Positions 1 to 6,122 of a stretch of DNA of 6,966 bases are shown piece by piece. The notes below the pieces were generated by a model. The model had not been told where the DNA came from. It worked only from the letters and a program-made list of their open reading frames with translations, and searched no databases. Source of the DNA: JAUWVG01 sp964633715 (GTDB taxonomy: Bacteria; Acidobacteriota; Aminicenantia; Aminicenantales; Aminicenantaceae); contig CAZWHQ010000096.1 in NCBI GenBank assembly GCA_964633715.1, positions 1-6,966 of the forward strand, written 5' to 3'. How positions within the stretch are numbered: the stretch's first letter is position 1; each line of letters begins with the position of its first letter. Made by a program: the position numbers and the translations under genes.

Positions 1-1
1 A

Positions 2-73
2 CGGCCACCCCCGTCTCATCATGTCCAGAAGGATCTCCTGATGGCAGCTGAGGAGAGCGGGAAATATTTCTGA
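2..73 (+). CDS. Possible C-terminal tail of a plus-strand gene (partial)
   Basis: From position 2 one plus-strand frame stays open for 23 codons and ends with TGA at 71-73. The tail contains a run reading DLLMAAEESGKYF. The stretch is too short to assign a family. Support is indirect: the frame ends just where a terminator-like stem and T-run begin, and the nearest minus-strand gene ends at 296, so convergent gene ends would make sense here. A chance open frame at the window edge is equally possible. Confidence 0.25.
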   Translation, partial: RPPPSHHVQKDLLMAAEESGKYF

Positions 74-96
74 GAGACTCTGTGGCTGTTTTTTTT
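45..96 (+). terminator. Terminator-like imperfect stem plus T8
   Basis: Bases 45-55 can pair with 78-88, with four clean outer pairs (CAGC/GCTG), wobbles, one mismatch and a further GAG/CTC pairing. The run of eight T at 89-96 follows immediately. Inside the loop sits a perfect palindrome, GAAATATTTC (61-70). The stem overlaps the end of the possible plus-strand reading frame. It is weaker than a textbook intrinsic terminator because of the wobbles and long loop. Confidence 0.3.
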
Positions 97-295
97 CTGA
101 TTCAAGGGCGGAGTCTAGCTATAACTTTATGGTTTGTAGATTTCAGGAGATTTGTGTCGCTTTTTGAGTCATTGCCCTCGTCGGATTTGGTGTGATACCC
201 CTATTCCAGGATGTCAGCAGGCGAAAATTGGGAAAAATATTGAGAAATTTGTCGCAAGCACAAAAAGGAAATCTTTATAAATTTAAAACTTACAA
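74..295. other. Intergenic gap between convergent gene ends
   Basis: I see no credible gene on either strand here. A 79-codon plus-strand frame starting at 192 runs mostly antisense to the secreted protein gene and has no convincing ribosome binding site. Apart from the T-run that closes the terminator-like structure, the stretch is AT-rich with only weak hairpins. Confidence 0.5.
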
Positions 296-676
296 CTACT
301 TCTGGTTCTCGATTGATACCAGCGAATATTCATCGCCTGATTTTTTTGCCGTGATCACCACTTGCAGCTTGCTGGCAGATTTATTCAGGAACTCCTCAAT
401 CTTCTTGTTGCTTTCCACATCAAATTTGTGAAGTTTGCCATCGGCGTAGATCGAGAATCCGCTGGCGACACAGTGAGTCATCAACGCACATTCTTTTGTG
501 TGCGTTTTTACAAACTCGGCCAGATTGTCTTTACTGGCATTGGCGCACATATTGTCAATGATATCGCCTCTAAGAGTGACAACTCCCTCCTCAGAGGAAA
601 AAGCGTCAAGTTGTAACGTCATGGCGAGGATGGCCAACATACCAACAAAAAAAATCCCAAACATTGTTCTTCTCAT
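296..676 (-). CDS. Small secreted protein with three cysteines, function unknown
   Basis: This encodes 126 residues with an Sec-type signal peptide: basic MRRT, a hydrophobic stretch to about residue 23, and a likely signal peptidase I site near LDA-FSS (about residue 25). The mature part is about 100 residues with Cys44, Cys63 and Cys69, in a segment reading HTKECALMTHC followed by SGF and a DGK..KFD motif. I associate this pattern with small exported proteins of unknown function with a probable beta-barrel (OB-like) fold; that comparison is from memory. The spaced cysteines could bind metal or form a disulfide. The start is supported by AAGGAG six bases upstream. A likely promoter at 745-773 suggests transcription separate from, or in addition to, the upstream operon. 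It is probably periplasmic. The function is not established. Confidence 0.8.
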   Translation of the reverse strand: MRRTMFGIFFVGMLAILAMTLQLDAFSSEEGVVTLRGDIIDNMCANASKDNLAEFVKTHTKECALMTHCVASGFSIYADGKLHKFDVESNKKIEEFLNKSASKLQVVITAKKSGDEYSLVSIENQK

Positions 677-744
677 GATACTCTCCTTTTAATTTAATGA
701 TAATTTGTATTTCATAGCTTACTAATTCTATGTATATTATAGGC

Positions 745-773
745 ATTATTTCATAATTTATATTTTTTGTCAA
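745..773 (-). promoter_or_regulatory. Likely sigma70 promoter for the secreted Cys protein
   Basis: On the minus strand a perfect TTGACA (773-768) is followed after exactly 17 bases by AATAAT (750-745), five of six matches to the -10 consensus. A perfect TATAAT also occurs at 741-736, but 26 bases from TTGACA, so it would need a different -35. The element lies in the gap between the ferredoxin gene end (791) and the start at 676. Confidence 0.5.
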
Positions 774-790
774 TCACAGCTACCCCATGC

Positions 791-1699
791 TCAGTAAAAA
801 TAATAAAATTTGGGCTGTGTATTGAGTTCTTCCTTAAGAATCAAGATCCTCTTTTTTTCAAGAATGTACCTGATTTCACTGTTTGGATCCAAAAGATTTC
901 CGAATTTTCTGGCACCAACCGGACAGATCTCGACGCAGGCAGGATAACGACCCTCCCTGACTCGCTGGATACAAAATGTGCATTTCTCAATCCCTCCTTT
1001 TTATCTGGGGCGATTACCAAGATAATGGGTATGGGGATTGACATCTCCTGGATCCTAGTTAACTTTTCCCCAGTTGAAATGCCGGGCACCATAGGGACAA
1101 GCAGTCATACAGCTTCGGCAGCCAATACACCAATCGTAATCCACAACTACAATGCCATCCGCTTCAGTCCATGTCGCCTTGACGGGACAGCTTTTCACGC
1201 AGGGGGGATTCTTACATTGCTGGCATTGTATTGGCAGGTAAAAATGACCTTCATGCGGGACTTTTTTGCGCTCGTAATAAAGGTCTGCGTGTCTAAAATC
1301 AATGCCTTTTTCTTTTTCCATCTCCAAAACCTGAATCCAGTGGACTTGTGGTTTACGGGATTGGTTGTTCTCTTCGACGCATGCATAGACACACCTGCGG
1401 CAGCCTATACATCGGGCGAGATCGATGGCGTATCCAAAAAATGTTTCAGGGAGGGGCTCTTTTACCGAAACAGTAATTTTTCTGCCGTATTGCCGGGTGT
1501 ATTTATCCTCCAATCGCCCAATGATCCGATCGATCTTCTTTTTTGACAACGACCGGAAATCTTTTTGAAGATATTCTTGCAAGGCATCATTAAATCCGCA
1601 CACACTTAGAACTATGGATGAAGATGCCACTGCTGTAGCTTTAAAAAACGCTCTCCGTTTAAATTTGTTGGGTGATTGAATATTTCTTCTATTCTTCAT
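791..1699 (-). pseudogene. Tat-type four-cluster [4Fe-4S] ferredoxin subunit (HybA/DsrO-like), two in-frame stops
   Basis: Read in one frame from ATG at 1699 to TGA at 793-791 this is 302 codons, interrupted by TAG at 1057-1055 (codon 215) and TAA at 1003-1001 (codon 233). There is no frameshift: ferredoxin sequence resumes in the same frame after each stop. The N-terminus has twin arginines (R15-R16, KRRAFFK) and a hydrophobic stretch, as in Tat-exported subunits. Cluster motifs are C97-C100-C103-C107, C159-C162-C167-C171, C191-C194-C197-C201 and, beyond the stops, C240-C243-C255-C259. This is the layout of electron-transfer subunits of periplasmic oxidoreductases such as HybA, DsrO or TtrB. 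Termination at 1055 would give 214 residues without the fourth motif. Both stops are one substitution from sense codons (for example TTG to TAG and AAA to TAA). No NrfD-like or catalytic partner is in the window. LSVC at 31-34 vaguely resembles a lipobox, but Val before Cys is atypical. Confidence 0.85.
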
Positions 1700-1887
1700 C
1701 TTCCCTTTTCCAGTTTATGACAGCCAGGCCCCCGTATCACTATTTTCTCGTCTAATCACTATTCTAGATCTAATGAGCATGAAAAAATCCGCCAAGGATC
1801 GATACGCTAAAAATTTCCGATCTAGCTTCTTGTATTCCGGCATCTTTTCTGACTCTTCTTCGAAGTTAACAATTTGCCTTTCCTTTA

Positions 1888-2937
1888 TTATTTTCCCATG
1901 AGGTATTGCTTCGCAGCTAAAGCCGCCTTAGCCCCTTCTCCAGAGGCAACAATTATCCTACGGGCAAAAACATTTGTAACATCACCTGTTGCAAACACGC
2001 CAGGAGTTTTAGTGCTGCAGTCGGGATTGATTTCGACCTCGCCTTTATCATTTAGGTCAGCAAGATTTTTGATAACGGATGAATTGGGAGAAAAACCGAT
2101 GGCCACAAACACAGCTTCAGCATCCAATCGAATCCGCTCATTCGAAAATAATTCCTTCATATGAACACTTTCAATCTTATCCCTTCCAGCAATTTTCAAA
2201 ATTGTGTGATGCTCGTATATTTTGATGTTTTTTATCGCCAGAACTTCATCACGCAATCTGGGATCACCGGTCAAGGACTCTATCGAAATGATTGCGATCT
2301 CACTTTTATGCTTTTTAAGTTCCAAAGCGATTTGAAGGGCTGAATTCCCGCCTCCGACAACTATGACTTTTTTCCCTGCAAGGATTGGGATATCTTGGCC
2401 AGCCGTATAGCAAACTCCTTTTCGACTGAATTTTTTCTCTCCAGGAACCCCCAACTTATTGCGATGCATACCAGTGGCCGCGATCAAAGCCCTAGACCTA
2501 TAATCAAGGCCTGATACGGTTTTAACGATAAAATCGTTTCTCTGTTTGCGGATAGAAATCACGGTTTCGAGTCTGTGATCAATGTAGTGTTCATGCAGAA
2601 GTTGGTTTCGGAACTTTGCAGAGAGCTCTGGTCCTGAAATAAAGTCGAATCCCATATAATTTCTTATCTTAGTGCTGTCGACAGCCTGGCCTCCGATGTC
2701 TGTTGATAGAAGCAGCGTATTTATCTTAAGAATGGAAGCATACACCCCTGCTGTCAGTCCTGCGGGTCCCGCCCCAACAATAATCAATTCGTACTTTTGC
2801 CTTGTGGGATAACTGCTAGGATTCCTCGTGAATTTTTCAAGACAACCCAGGGAGCAAAAATAGATTTTTCTTCCTCGATATGTAAAAGCATATTCCTGGT
2901 TTTCAACCTTCATCTGGCATACAGGATCCTTGAACAT
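1888..2937 (-). CDS. YHS domain fused to thioredoxin-reductase-like FAD oxidoreductase without redox CxxC
   Basis: This encodes 349 residues. Residues 1-45 form a YHS (TRASH-like) domain with Cys7 in DPVC, then Cys28 and Cys32 (YFCSLGC) and the closing KF..NP..Y pattern; such domains are thought to bind metals. From about residue 49 there is a two-dinucleotide-domain flavoprotein: FAD motif GAGPAG (55-60), NAD(P) motif GGGNSA (195-200) and FAD-binding ATGDV (316-320). Where thioredoxin reductase has CATC after GVSY, this protein reads GVCYTAGQD (174-182), so both catalytic cysteines are missing; only Cys176 is nearby. The usual HRR segment that contacts the NADPH 2'-phosphate is also absent (SIESLTGD instead), hinting at NADH or another partner. 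It is therefore unlikely to reduce thioredoxin by the classical route. AAGGAG lies just upstream of the ATG. It sits between the tiny membrane peptide and the ferredoxin gene. Likely cytoplasmic. Confidence 0.9.
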   Translation of the reverse strand: MFKDPVCQMKVENQEYAFTYRGRKIYFCSLGCLEKFTRNPSSYPTRQKYELIIVGAGPAGLTAGVYASILKINTLLLSTDIGGQAVDSTKIRNYMGFDFISGPELSAKFRNQLLHEHYIDHRLETVISIRKQRNDFIVKTVSGLDYRSRALIAATGMHRNKLGVPGEKKFSRKGVCYTAGQDIPILAGKKVIVVGGGNSALQIALELKKHKSEIAIISIESLTGDPRLRDEVLAIKNIKIYEHHTILKIAGRDKIESVHMKELFSNERIRLDAEAVFVAIGFSPNSSVIKNLADLNDKGEVEINPDCSTKTPGVFATGDVTNVFARRIIVASGEGAKAALAAKQYLMGK

Positions 2938-2997
2938 TTTTCACTCCTTAAAACTTAAATTTCGAATACGTTCCGGGATATTGATCCAGTCAGTCTC

Positions 2998-3154
2998 CTA
3001 TTCATGCATCTCCTCTTTTATCTTTCCTACGGTTGCGGCCTTTTTGAGTCCCTCCGTCATAAACATATGGCAACCAAACAGAAGAAAAATAAATATTAAA
3101 AAGGCCTTTTAATCTGGGACATCCCATCGACATCCCCAACGCTTGTTTATTCAT
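2998..3154 (-). pseudogene. Tiny single-span membrane peptide, interrupted by a 1-nt homopolymer insertion
   Basis: ATG at 3154 follows GGAGG (GGAGGTTAACA) and begins MNKQALGMSMGCPRLKG. In that frame the protein ends at TGA 3004-3002 with a basic, non-hydrophobic tail. One frame over, the sequence reads LIFIFLLFGCHMFMTEG and continues coherently to EEMHE with TAG at 3000-2998. Removing one T from the T5 run at 3098-3102 joins the two into a 51-residue peptide with one membrane segment (about residues 17-30), Cys12 and Cys28, and a charged C-terminal helix. It lies 18 bases after the ICMT-like gene, consistent with an operon member. If the sequence is right as given, the gene is broken; a T-run miscall is the simplest alternative. 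I do not recognise the family. Confidence 0.55.
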
Positions 3155-3172
3155 TGTTAACCTCCAGAGTAT

Positions 3173-3820
3173 CTAGCCGATGATCTTCATCGGAAAATAA
3201 GCCGGCACTTCTTTTTTATACATCAAAAACTCCCGGCCAAATTTTGCCTCCAGTTCCTTTTCCTCTTTCCTGGCAAGTTTATGATAGGCAAATATCAATA
3301 AGGGCCCCATAATTGCGGTGCCTAGAGAAGGCCATTGGATCAAGAAGCCTGTAGTAACAAAAAACAGTCCGATATACTGAGGATGTCTGATTGTCCTGTA
3401 GATGCCGTCGGTCACCAACCTGTCTTCTTTTCCCTTATAAATCTTCATCCATCCTCGATACATCAGATACAGTCCGAAGAAGATGAGCCCGTTGGTGATG
3501 ACATGAAGGATCACCATAGCCAAGGACCTGTGAGCCAATCCTAAAAAGACCAGAACCAGATGGCCGCTTGGATGTGAAAACGGTTCCAGAGCCGGATAGC
3601 TCTTTCCCATCCACGACGTCAGCAAAAATATCGTCAATGGAAAACCGTACATTTCCGTAAAAAGTGCCACCAAAAATCCTAAAAATGCGCCCATGGACCG
3701 CCATTCGAATCTTTTTTTAGGTCTTAAAAAGCCCACGGCAAAGAAGAGAAAAAGGATAACATTGAATATGACAACCGGCCATAGACCGTAAGCATATGCT
3801 GAAAGAGTTTCGCCTGTCAT
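3173..3820 (-). CDS. Isoprenylcysteine carboxylmethyltransferase (ICMT)-like membrane methyltransferase
   Basis: This encodes 215 residues rich in membrane segments, roughly at 13-32, 43-70 (probably two short spans), 86-122 and 148-180. The C-terminal half holds the signature of the ICMT/PEMT-like family: LVTDGIYRTIRHPQYIG (135-151), then a charged segment with ARKEEKEL, KFGREF.MYK and VPAYFP (183-210). In this superfamily that region builds the S-adenosylmethionine site at the membrane face. The substrate cannot be read from sequence; bacterial members act on lipids, thiols or other small hydrophobic acceptors, and most are uncharacterised. ATG at 3820 follows GGAGG with five bases between. 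It begins 24 bases after the soluble methyltransferase stops, so the two are almost surely co-expressed. Confidence 0.85.
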   Translation of the reverse strand: MTGETLSAYAYGLWPVVIFNVILFLFFAVGFLRPKKRFEWRSMGAFLGFLVALFTEMYGFPLTIFLLTSWMGKSYPALEPFSHPSGHLVLVFLGLAHRSLAMVILHVITNGLIFFGLYLMYRGWMKIYKGKEDRLVTDGIYRTIRHPQYIGLFFVTTGFLIQWPSLGTAIMGPLLIFAYHKLARKEEKELEAKFGREFLMYKKEVPAYFPMKIIG

Positions 3821-3844
3821 TTAAGCCTCCATATTCTTCCTTCG

Positions 3845-4519
3845 TTAGATCCTAAACCCTCCCTCTCCACTGGAGTTCTTCTCTCCTACAGCAATATACG
3901 TAAAGTCAAAATAGAATTCCTCGAGTGAAAATCTGGCGAGATATCTGGAAACAGATTCCCACGGATGTCTCTCAGCCAGTTCGAGGCTGATTCCAAAAGG
4001 ACGGGTAAGGAACACGGCCAACTTGATCAGCCACATAGGCATGTTATCTGGCTTTTTAAAATCCAACACGACAAGTTTTTTTCCTGGGCTGAGAGCTTCT
4101 GCTCCATTTTTTATGATTCGGTCGTATCCCGGAATCAAAGTGATCGCAAATGTCGAAAGCACGCCACCTAGATCATCAGGAAATTGAAAAGACGTTGCAT
4201 CGCACCGGACCAATTCAATATTGGTCCAGCCTTTCCATTCTATCCTTTTTCTTGCTCGATCAATCATCTCATCTGTCAGATCGACGCCTATAATCTTTCC
4301 AGATGGGCCAACAGCTTTTTGGAGCAAGGAAAAATTAAGACCTGTGCCGCAGCCGATATCCGCAACGGTATCTCCAGGCTTCAGGTTGAGTGCTTCCACA
4401 GATTTTGTTCTGTAAGCATGTTCCCGGAATCCAATGAGATAGTACAAACTTGCTGAAAGATCATACCGTTTTGCTCTTTTACGATAGAGCTTTTTGATCT
4501 CTTCTTTGTTTAGCACCAC
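3845..4519 (-). CDS. Class I SAM-dependent methyltransferase (UbiE/COQ5-like superfamily)
   Basis: This encodes 224 residues with a Rossmann-type methyltransferase core. Motif I is VADIGCGTG (52-60), the acidic end of strand 2 is GVDLTDEM (78-85), RCDATSFQF (105-113) forms the next strand and loop, and LSPGKKLVVLDFKKP (143-157) is the post-motif region. An N-terminal helix with YRKRAKRYD precedes it. The C-terminal LAERHPWESV and YIAVGE segments resemble a UbiE-like group that I recall beside metal-handling genes; the substrate is unknown. The start is GTG, with a second GTG directly after it at 4516; AGGAGG lies 5 or 8 bases upstream respectively, so the second is also plausible. It is cytoplasmic and paired with the membrane methyltransferase that follows. 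Quinone biosynthesis is not supported by context. Confidence 0.88.
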   Translation of the reverse strand: MVLNKEEIKKLYRKRAKRYDLSASLYYLIGFREHAYRTKSVEALNLKPGDTVADIGCGTGLNFSLLQKAVGPSGKIIGVDLTDEMIDRARKRIEWKGWTNIELVRCDATSFQFPDDLGGVLSTFAITLIPGYDRIIKNGAEALSPGKKLVVLDFKKPDNMPMWLIKLAVFLTRPFGISLELAERHPWESVSRYLARFSLEEFYFDFTYIAVGEKNSSGEGGFRI

Positions 4520-4602
4520 TGTAGCCTCCTTTGTCGCTAATCAATTAATATCACCCCATACAGCTTTGCCCGTGTCTGCCCGTATTCAAATTCGTGTGTC
4601 TT

Positions 4603-4815
4603 CTATCTGACTCTCCTCCCCTTCTTTTTTTCTCTGTCTGGTAATTTGTAAGAATATTCAGGTTTCGCGTACTTGCCAGGATTTTGCTTAAACTCTTCCT
4701 GGCAAAGGGGGCAGCAGAGAAAATAGCTATATCCCTTATGTTTAATAAGAGCCTGCGCCTTCTGGCGGTTTATTTTCTTCCCGCACACAGGATCCCTGTA
4801 GAATTTTTGCTTCAT
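4603..4815 (-). CDS. Small YHS-domain protein (second of a tandem pair)
   Basis: Starting from ATG at 4815 this is 70 residues. The YHS domain spans about 6-50: RDPVCGKKI with Cys11, YFLCCPLC with Cys34, Cys35 and Cys38, then EEFKQNPGKY. The extra adjacent cysteine (CC) is unusual against the commoner YFCS..C. The tail is strongly basic (KKKGRRVR). An in-frame ATG at 4902 would add 29 residues, but that stretch overlaps the end of the preceding YHS gene, lacks a good ribosome binding site and looks non-domain, whereas the internal ATG has AAGGAGG nine bases upstream. YHS domains are associated with soft-metal binding and occur in copper ATPases and their partners; a metal chaperone or sensor role is inferred. 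Cytoplasmic. Confidence 0.82.
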   Translation of the reverse strand: MKQKFYRDPVCGKKINRQKAQALIKHKGYSYFLCCPLCQEEFKQNPGKYAKPEYSYKLPDREKKKGRRVR

Positions 4816-4824
4816 TCGTACATT

Positions 4825-4832
4825 CCTCCTTT
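4825..4832 (-). promoter_or_regulatory. Ribosome binding site deciding the start of the second YHS gene
   Basis: The minus strand reads AAAGGAGG here, nine bases before ATG at 4815. It favours a 70-residue product over the 99-residue frame that begins at 4902. Confidence 0.7.
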
Positions 4833-4879
4833 CCGGACCACGATAATTCTTCAAAAAAAATCGGATTGTTTGCGGGGGA

Positions 4880-5054
4880 TTATTTCTGTGCTTCTTGTTC
4901 ATGCGTTATGTATCTCTCAGGATCCGCTGCAAATTTTTCTCTGCATCCAAGGCTGCAAAAATAATAGGTTTTTCCTTTGTACTCGAATGTGCCGCTTGCT
5001 GTCTCCCTATCAAACTCCATGCCACACACTAAAATCTTTCACTCTTTCTGCCAC
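4880..5054 (-). pseudogene. Small YHS-domain protein with a 1-nt frameshift
   Basis: A near-perfect Shine-Dalgarno (AAAGGAGGTG, 5070-5061) precedes GTG at 5054, which starts VAERVKDF and then runs out of frame to an early stop. In the next frame, from 5029, the sequence reads VCGMEFDRETASGTFEYKG and goes on with YYFCSLGC, EKFAADPERY and a TAA at 4882-4880, a full YHS domain. The span is 175 bases, one more than a multiple of three. Removing one T from the T4 run at 5031-5034 gives KDLVCGM, close to the family's usual DPVCGM. All three metal-type cysteines are intact beyond the shift. GTG at 5029 could act as a fallback start giving a 49-residue domain that keeps the first Cys at position 2, but has no clear ribosome binding site. 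Sequence error, recent mutation and frameshifting are all possible. Confidence 0.75.
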
Positions 5055-5081
5055 CTAAATCACCTCCTTTCATAATATTTT

Positions 5082-5279
5082 TTATCTAAGATCTCTCTTT
5101 TTCTGCTCGAACTCATTTCTATCGATATCCCCTTTAGCATATCTGTGTTTCAAGACCTCAACCGCACTAGCTTGACTTTTAACTTCACCCTCTCCTTTCC
5201 TCTGAAAGCTCTCTTTAAACAAAAAAGCAATACCGACTAAAATTAGAATCCATAAGATTCCCATGCCGCCCATTAACAT
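5082..5279 (-). CDS. SHOCT-domain membrane peptide (second copy)
   Basis: This is a 65-residue protein: a short N-terminal MLMGGMG, one membrane helix (about residues 7-21, ILWILILVGIAFLF), a polar linker, and a C-terminal SHOCT motif (about 38-65) reading VEVLKHRYAKGDID and EFEQKKRDL. SHOCT is a short helical module found at the C-terminus of many small bacterial membrane proteins, thought to mediate oligomerisation or protein contacts. An in-frame ATG four codons earlier (5291) is less likely, because GGAGG (5289-5285) would lie inside that coding sequence and is well placed five bases before ATG 5279. It is a paralogue of the peptide at 6459-6674. Its own promoter may lie at the dyad just upstream. 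Confidence 0.82.
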   Translation of the reverse strand: MLMGGMGILWILILVGIAFLFKESFQRKGEGEVKSQASAVEVLKHRYAKGDIDRNEFEQKKRDLR

Positions 5280-5316
5280 TTTTTCCTCCATATATTGGAT
5301 TTAGTTTCGTGATCTT

Positions 5317-5336
5317 TACTATACCCGACTATAGTA
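5317..5336. promoter_or_regulatory. Inverted repeat TACTATA-N6-TATAGTA overlapping a -10-like element
   Basis: Two perfect seven-base arms (5317-5323 and 5330-5336) flank a six-base centre, in the short gap between the HMA-like gene (ends 5347) and the SHOCT peptide. On the minus strand the right-hand flank also reads TATACT, a plausible -10 hexamer, though no convincing -35 lies at the right distance. The arrangement fits an operator over an internal promoter, but AT-rich dyads also arise by chance and no known operator consensus is matched. Confidence 0.35.
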
Positions 5337-5346
5337 TAATAGATAC

Positions 5347-5721
5347 TTAAAAATTTTTCCCTTGCGTGATACAACTATTACAATCCCGAACATTTCCTTT
5401 AGGATCATTGCAACATGATGATAATGGAGCATTCAGATTATCCAATTCATTCTGCTCAGTGAATTTGGCCATTCCCCTTTTGAATCTTTGGAAAAATTTC
5501 TGAGACAATTTTAAACCCAATTCTTTTATCGGATTCTCTATAAGCTCAAATTTTGTTTTCCGCAGATCATATTTTAATCTGAGGGCATTTTTTCGAACAT
5601 CTACTTCTACGGAAATCATTCCGGCTATCTTCATCAGGTTCTCTTCAATCCGATTAATGTCTGAAAAACGGGCCAGATTTTCAACAACAATCTTTCTTTT
5701 TCTCACAATCGGATCTTTCAT
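5347..5721 (-). CDS. HMA-fold-like protein lacking CxxC, with C-terminal Cys cluster
   Basis: This encodes 124 residues. Residues 8-72 show the beta-alpha-beta-beta-alpha-beta pattern of the heavy-metal-associated (HMA) fold: KIVVENL, a helix RIEENLMKIAG, then VSVEVDVRKNALRLKYD-like strands and a second helix ending KELGLKL. The usual metal-binding MxCxxC after strand 1 is absent (NLARFSD). Instead cysteines occur only at the C-terminus: Cys103-Cys104 and Cys114-Cys117 (CC and CNSC). Either the tail supplies the metal site or the domain is structural. The fold assignment is by pattern, not alignment. ATG at 5721 follows GGAGGTG at good spacing. It lies between the PII-like gene and the SHOCT peptide, and is likely cytoplasmic. 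Confidence 0.7.
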   Translation of the reverse strand: MKDPIVRKRKIVVENLARFSDINRIEENLMKIAGMISVEVDVRKNALRLKYDLRKTKFELIENPIKELGLKLSQKFFQRFKRGMAKFTEQNELDNLNAPLSSCCNDPKGNVRDCNSCITQGKNF

Positions 5722-5768
5722 TTTTATTCACCTCCTATATAAAAGTCATTTAACTTCTATTCAATTTC

Positions 5769-6113
5769 CTAATCTAAAGATGGCAGGACTCCATTTTTCC
5801 CCGTTCTGATACTGAGGGCCTCTTCAACAAGTGAAATGGCAATTAGACCATCGCCTTTATATCCTGTTTTTGCATACTTCAGAATTGTCGCTTTTACTCG
5901 TTCCACGCAATTATCCGTGCAAATGATCTCAATCTTTACCATCGTGGTATATGTAGAGCTTAATTCTGCAGAAATTTTAAGATCACTCGGATCAATCTCA
6001 TCTCCGAGTGCTTTTACATCAATAGCCGTGATTCTCGGTGCCTTAAGATCTTTTAATGCATTAATGACATCATCGGCCATAAAAGTTCTAATATAGGCCT
6101 TTACTAACTTCAT
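5769..6113 (-). CDS. PII-like (GlnB-superfamily) signalling protein
   Basis: This 114-residue protein is the length of a PII subunit. It starts MKLVKAYIR, with VINALKDLKAPRITAIDVKALGD matching the first helix and strand in outline. It carries the B-loop-type TGYKGDGLIAI (about 83-93) and the C-terminal SIRTG near 101-105. The T-loop region (about 36-54) differs from GlnB and lacks the RGAEY segment carrying the uridylylated tyrosine; a Tyr in STYTTM sits further along. The B-loop keeps the GDG turn typical of nucleotide binding. It therefore probably senses a ligand or nucleotide without GlnD modification. No ammonium transporter or glutamine synthetase gene is adjacent; the neighbours are FHA and HMA-like genes, which argues for a metal- or redox-linked PII-like role. 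GGAGG lies upstream, beside the FHA stop, suggesting translational coupling. Confidence 0.85.
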   Translation of the reverse strand: MKLVKAYIRTFMADDVINALKDLKAPRITAIDVKALGDEIDPSDLKISAELSSTYTTMVKIEIICTDNCVERVKATILKYAKTGYKGDGLIAISLVEEALSIRTGKNGVLPSLD

Positions 6114-6122
6114 TATCCCTCC

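Noticed and set aside
991..1003. AAAAAGGAGGGA inside the ferredoxin gene as a restart ribosome binding site after the second stop
   Set aside because: The ATG that follows is out of frame with the fourth Cys motif, so it would not rescue the protein.
841..1092. Separate 83-codon minus-strand frame that might be a second small gene or evidence of a frameshift in the ferredoxin
   Set aside because: The conserved fourth Cys motif is in the same frame as the first 214 codons, not in this one, so the break is by stop codons and this frame is a shadow.
767..1546. Long plus-strand open frame (259 codons) opposite the ferredoxin gene
   Set aside because: It is antisense to a gene with four conserved cluster motifs, has no good ribosome binding site and no recognisable protein pattern.
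1715..1843. Possible 42-codon minus-strand gene in the gap between the flavoprotein and ferredoxin genes
   Set aside because: The codons look mildly protein-like (KMPEYKKLDRKF), but there is only a weak ribosome binding site and no family resemblance; it is left unannotated.
4561..4585. Short direct repeat of TGCCCGT
   Set aside because: Two copies of seven bases ten bases apart in an untranslated gap are within chance and have no recognisable role.
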